Positions 42,396-43,926 of a stretch of DNA of 43,926 bases are shown piece by piece. Source of the stretch: Paraglomus occultum (lineage: Eukaryota > Glomeromycota > Glomeromycetes > Paraglomerales > Paraglomeraceae); contig CAJVPJ010000106.1 of NCBI GenBank assembly GCA_910592205.1, forward strand, positions 1 through 43,926, in the 5' to 3' direction. A program made the position numbers and the translations under genes. Every line of letters begins with the position of its first letter. Positions within the stretch are counted from its first letter, which is position 1. The notes beneath the pieces are model-generated. The model ran no database searches. It saw nothing but the letters and a program-made list of their open reading frames with translations, and was not told where the DNA came from.

Positions 42396-43926
42396 TTTTT
42401 TCCCATCACTTTCACCTCTAAAGGACGTGTTTATATATTTACGATCTATCGAATTGTTACGCAATTTCTATGTAGAAGTGTTGTTTAAATAATGAAACTT
42501 TGTAAAATATATTCTCTTTAAATTCTAATCGCATTTCGAATGTTACACACATATGCGGTACATTGTACAAGCATAAGGAACACATGATAAGTTGTGCATA
42601 ACGGATATTCCGACCACGAACAATAGCGTTTACGTTCGGAATTATTACTCCGCCAGTAATGTAAACTGTTGTCATAGCCAAATTATTCAATGATGTTTAC
42701 ACTAATTTTAAGTATTAAACCGTACACGTAATGTTAAAGAAAAAAAATGACAATGTGCTCAATTTTAATGAATAATAGATTAGATGTACTATTATAAAAC
42801 AATGTTATTAAAATTCTTTTACGTAAATTGTTGATAACGTCGCATTAAAAATAAAGTTAACCAAAAATTTATTAAATATGTACCATTCTGCCATACCCCA
42901 TTACAGCTCAATATATATTGTTTTTAAATATATTAGTCCTATTACTATAGATTAAAGTCTATAGTTAGTCATAGTCTTAGAAAATTTTCCTTGGAAACCT
43001 AATTTGCGTGTGCTTGCGTATATTGACGCAACTTCTATGTACTTATAAAAAACATTTTCTCAGCTTCCAGAAATGTCGCATACAAAAACGTTATGTTACG
43101 TGCTGTGTAAAACTGTTTATGCCGTTAGCGCAAACGTATTAGTCTAATGCTTTATAATTTAAAATTTATTTATTTAGACTTTTTGTCTTTTTTGCATCGA
43201 TTGTTCTAATATAATACATAACTGTGTTCTAAAGGTTGCATAACACACTCTAATTCCATGCTTAAAAAAATTAATGTCACATGTTGCAAGATAGCTTAAT
43301 ATTAAGCGCGCAATTATTAATTGTCTTACTCATTAATACGTAAACTTGAAGACAAAAAAGCAAAGTCTGTTAATTATTTTCACATTATATAGTATAATTA
43401 AAATTGTTTATCAGAATTACATAAACTCTTGAATGAATTTGGGAGTATTGTTTGTTTAGTAAATATCTGTCTGATTTAAGCATTCGTTTGTGCAAGTTTT
43501 TCTAAACATCGTAAAAACAAGAAGTGGTGGCTAATATGGCGATTACGGAAACAACACAAGTAAAAGTTTAATAATACTGCCATCCGTTAGCATTATAACA
43601 CAAAGTAATGTATAACTAAAAAAAAACCAAATGTAATTAGAATAAAGTTGTAGAAAACTAAGATATCGAATGCTAAGAACACGTTCTTATTTTTGACTGT
43701 TCAATACGTGTAATTCATATATCTAATTTTGTTACTTTATGCAAAAGTATCCTCGTATTTGTTAAAAAACGTCGCCGTCGTTATTAATTTGTTGCTTAAT
43801 TAATAATTTTCTTAACAAACACAGAATTTATCTGGTTACTAACTAGTCCTCCGTAACCCATTTTGGTACTCCTAATTCACTGTCTATTTGCTTCTAATAA
43901 GCCGTTAACTAAAGAGTTCACTATTG
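42396..43926. other. HMG gene promoter and intergenic end of window
   Basis: After the TATA box the sequence is AT-rich to the window end, with no frame that I can support. The frame at 42457-42690 (minus) overlaps the HMG promoter and has no features. Confidence 0.5.
42429..42437 (-). promoter_or_regulatory. TATA box of the HMG gene
   Basis: TATATAAAC on the minus strand, about 35-40 bp upstream of the ATG, implying a very short 5' leader if used. Confidence 0.5.

Noticed and set aside
1-43926. tRNA, rRNA and CRISPR arrays
   Set aside because: No tRNA-like B-box with matching arms, no rRNA-like stretch, and no regularly spaced repeats with unique spacers were seen by eye; a tRNAscan run would be needed to exclude tRNAs.

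Overview
This looks like a gene-poor, strongly AT-rich stretch of fungal nuclear DNA. The best clue to the organism is an intact MATA-type HMG-box gene at 41529-42395. It is accompanied by broken BTB-like and RING-like genes and several MITEs with Tigger/pogo-like ends. Expanded MATA-HMG, BTB and RING-like families in an AT-rich, transposon-rich genome are known from arbuscular mycorrhizal fungi (Glomeromycotina, Rhizophagus-like). That assignment is inferred from protein look alone; no search was run.

The main content is a dispersed cluster of seven related small membrane-protein loci, which I did not recognise as any named family. Four lie on the minus strand (A 2137-2892, B 7374-8192, C 12099-12830, D 18567-19187). 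Three lie on the plus strand (E 26964-27365, F 29517-29769 broken, G 33416-33823). The shared plan is a transmembrane helix, a short loop carrying two CX3C motifs 12-20 residues apart, and a second helix with a G-I-A-L-x-x-x-G core. A to D add a Pro/Tyr/Asn/Ser-rich N-terminal arm. E and G lack that arm and instead end in a tail with PIIEPQR. A has lost the loop cysteines. C is an in-frame fusion of one full and one half unit. F has lost its first helix. E, F and G sit in one triplicated segment whose flanking DNA, including a CA microsatellite, is also duplicated.

Region by region: 1-2136 holds a 77-bp exact repeat that recurs at 3691. 2137-13200 holds genes A, B and C with related upstream DNA, plus a TA-flanked MITE at 11273-11487. 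14740-15985 is a decayed RING-like gene. 18567-19187 is gene D. 22273-23600 holds an exon-like fragment and a BTB-like pseudogene. 24700-24870 may be an LTR-retroelement remnant. 26400-34200 is the E/F/G triplication with a MITE beside F and, at 30507-31538, a long inverted repeat that itself contains a MITE. 34396-34500 has a GC-rich hairpin. 36729-36807 is a 16-bp tandem repeat. 37584-37909 is a decayed gene that appears to have coded for a small secreted protein. 41529-42437 is the HMG gene and its TATA box. Much of the rest holds no coding signal that I can defend.

How the paralogues work together is unknown. From the sequence I infer membrane proteins with a disulfide-bonded hairpin on the non-cytosolic side, and cytosolic arms that in A and B carry PPxY motifs. 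PPxY motifs in other fungi recruit WW-domain ubiquitin ligases of the Rsp5/Nedd4 type.
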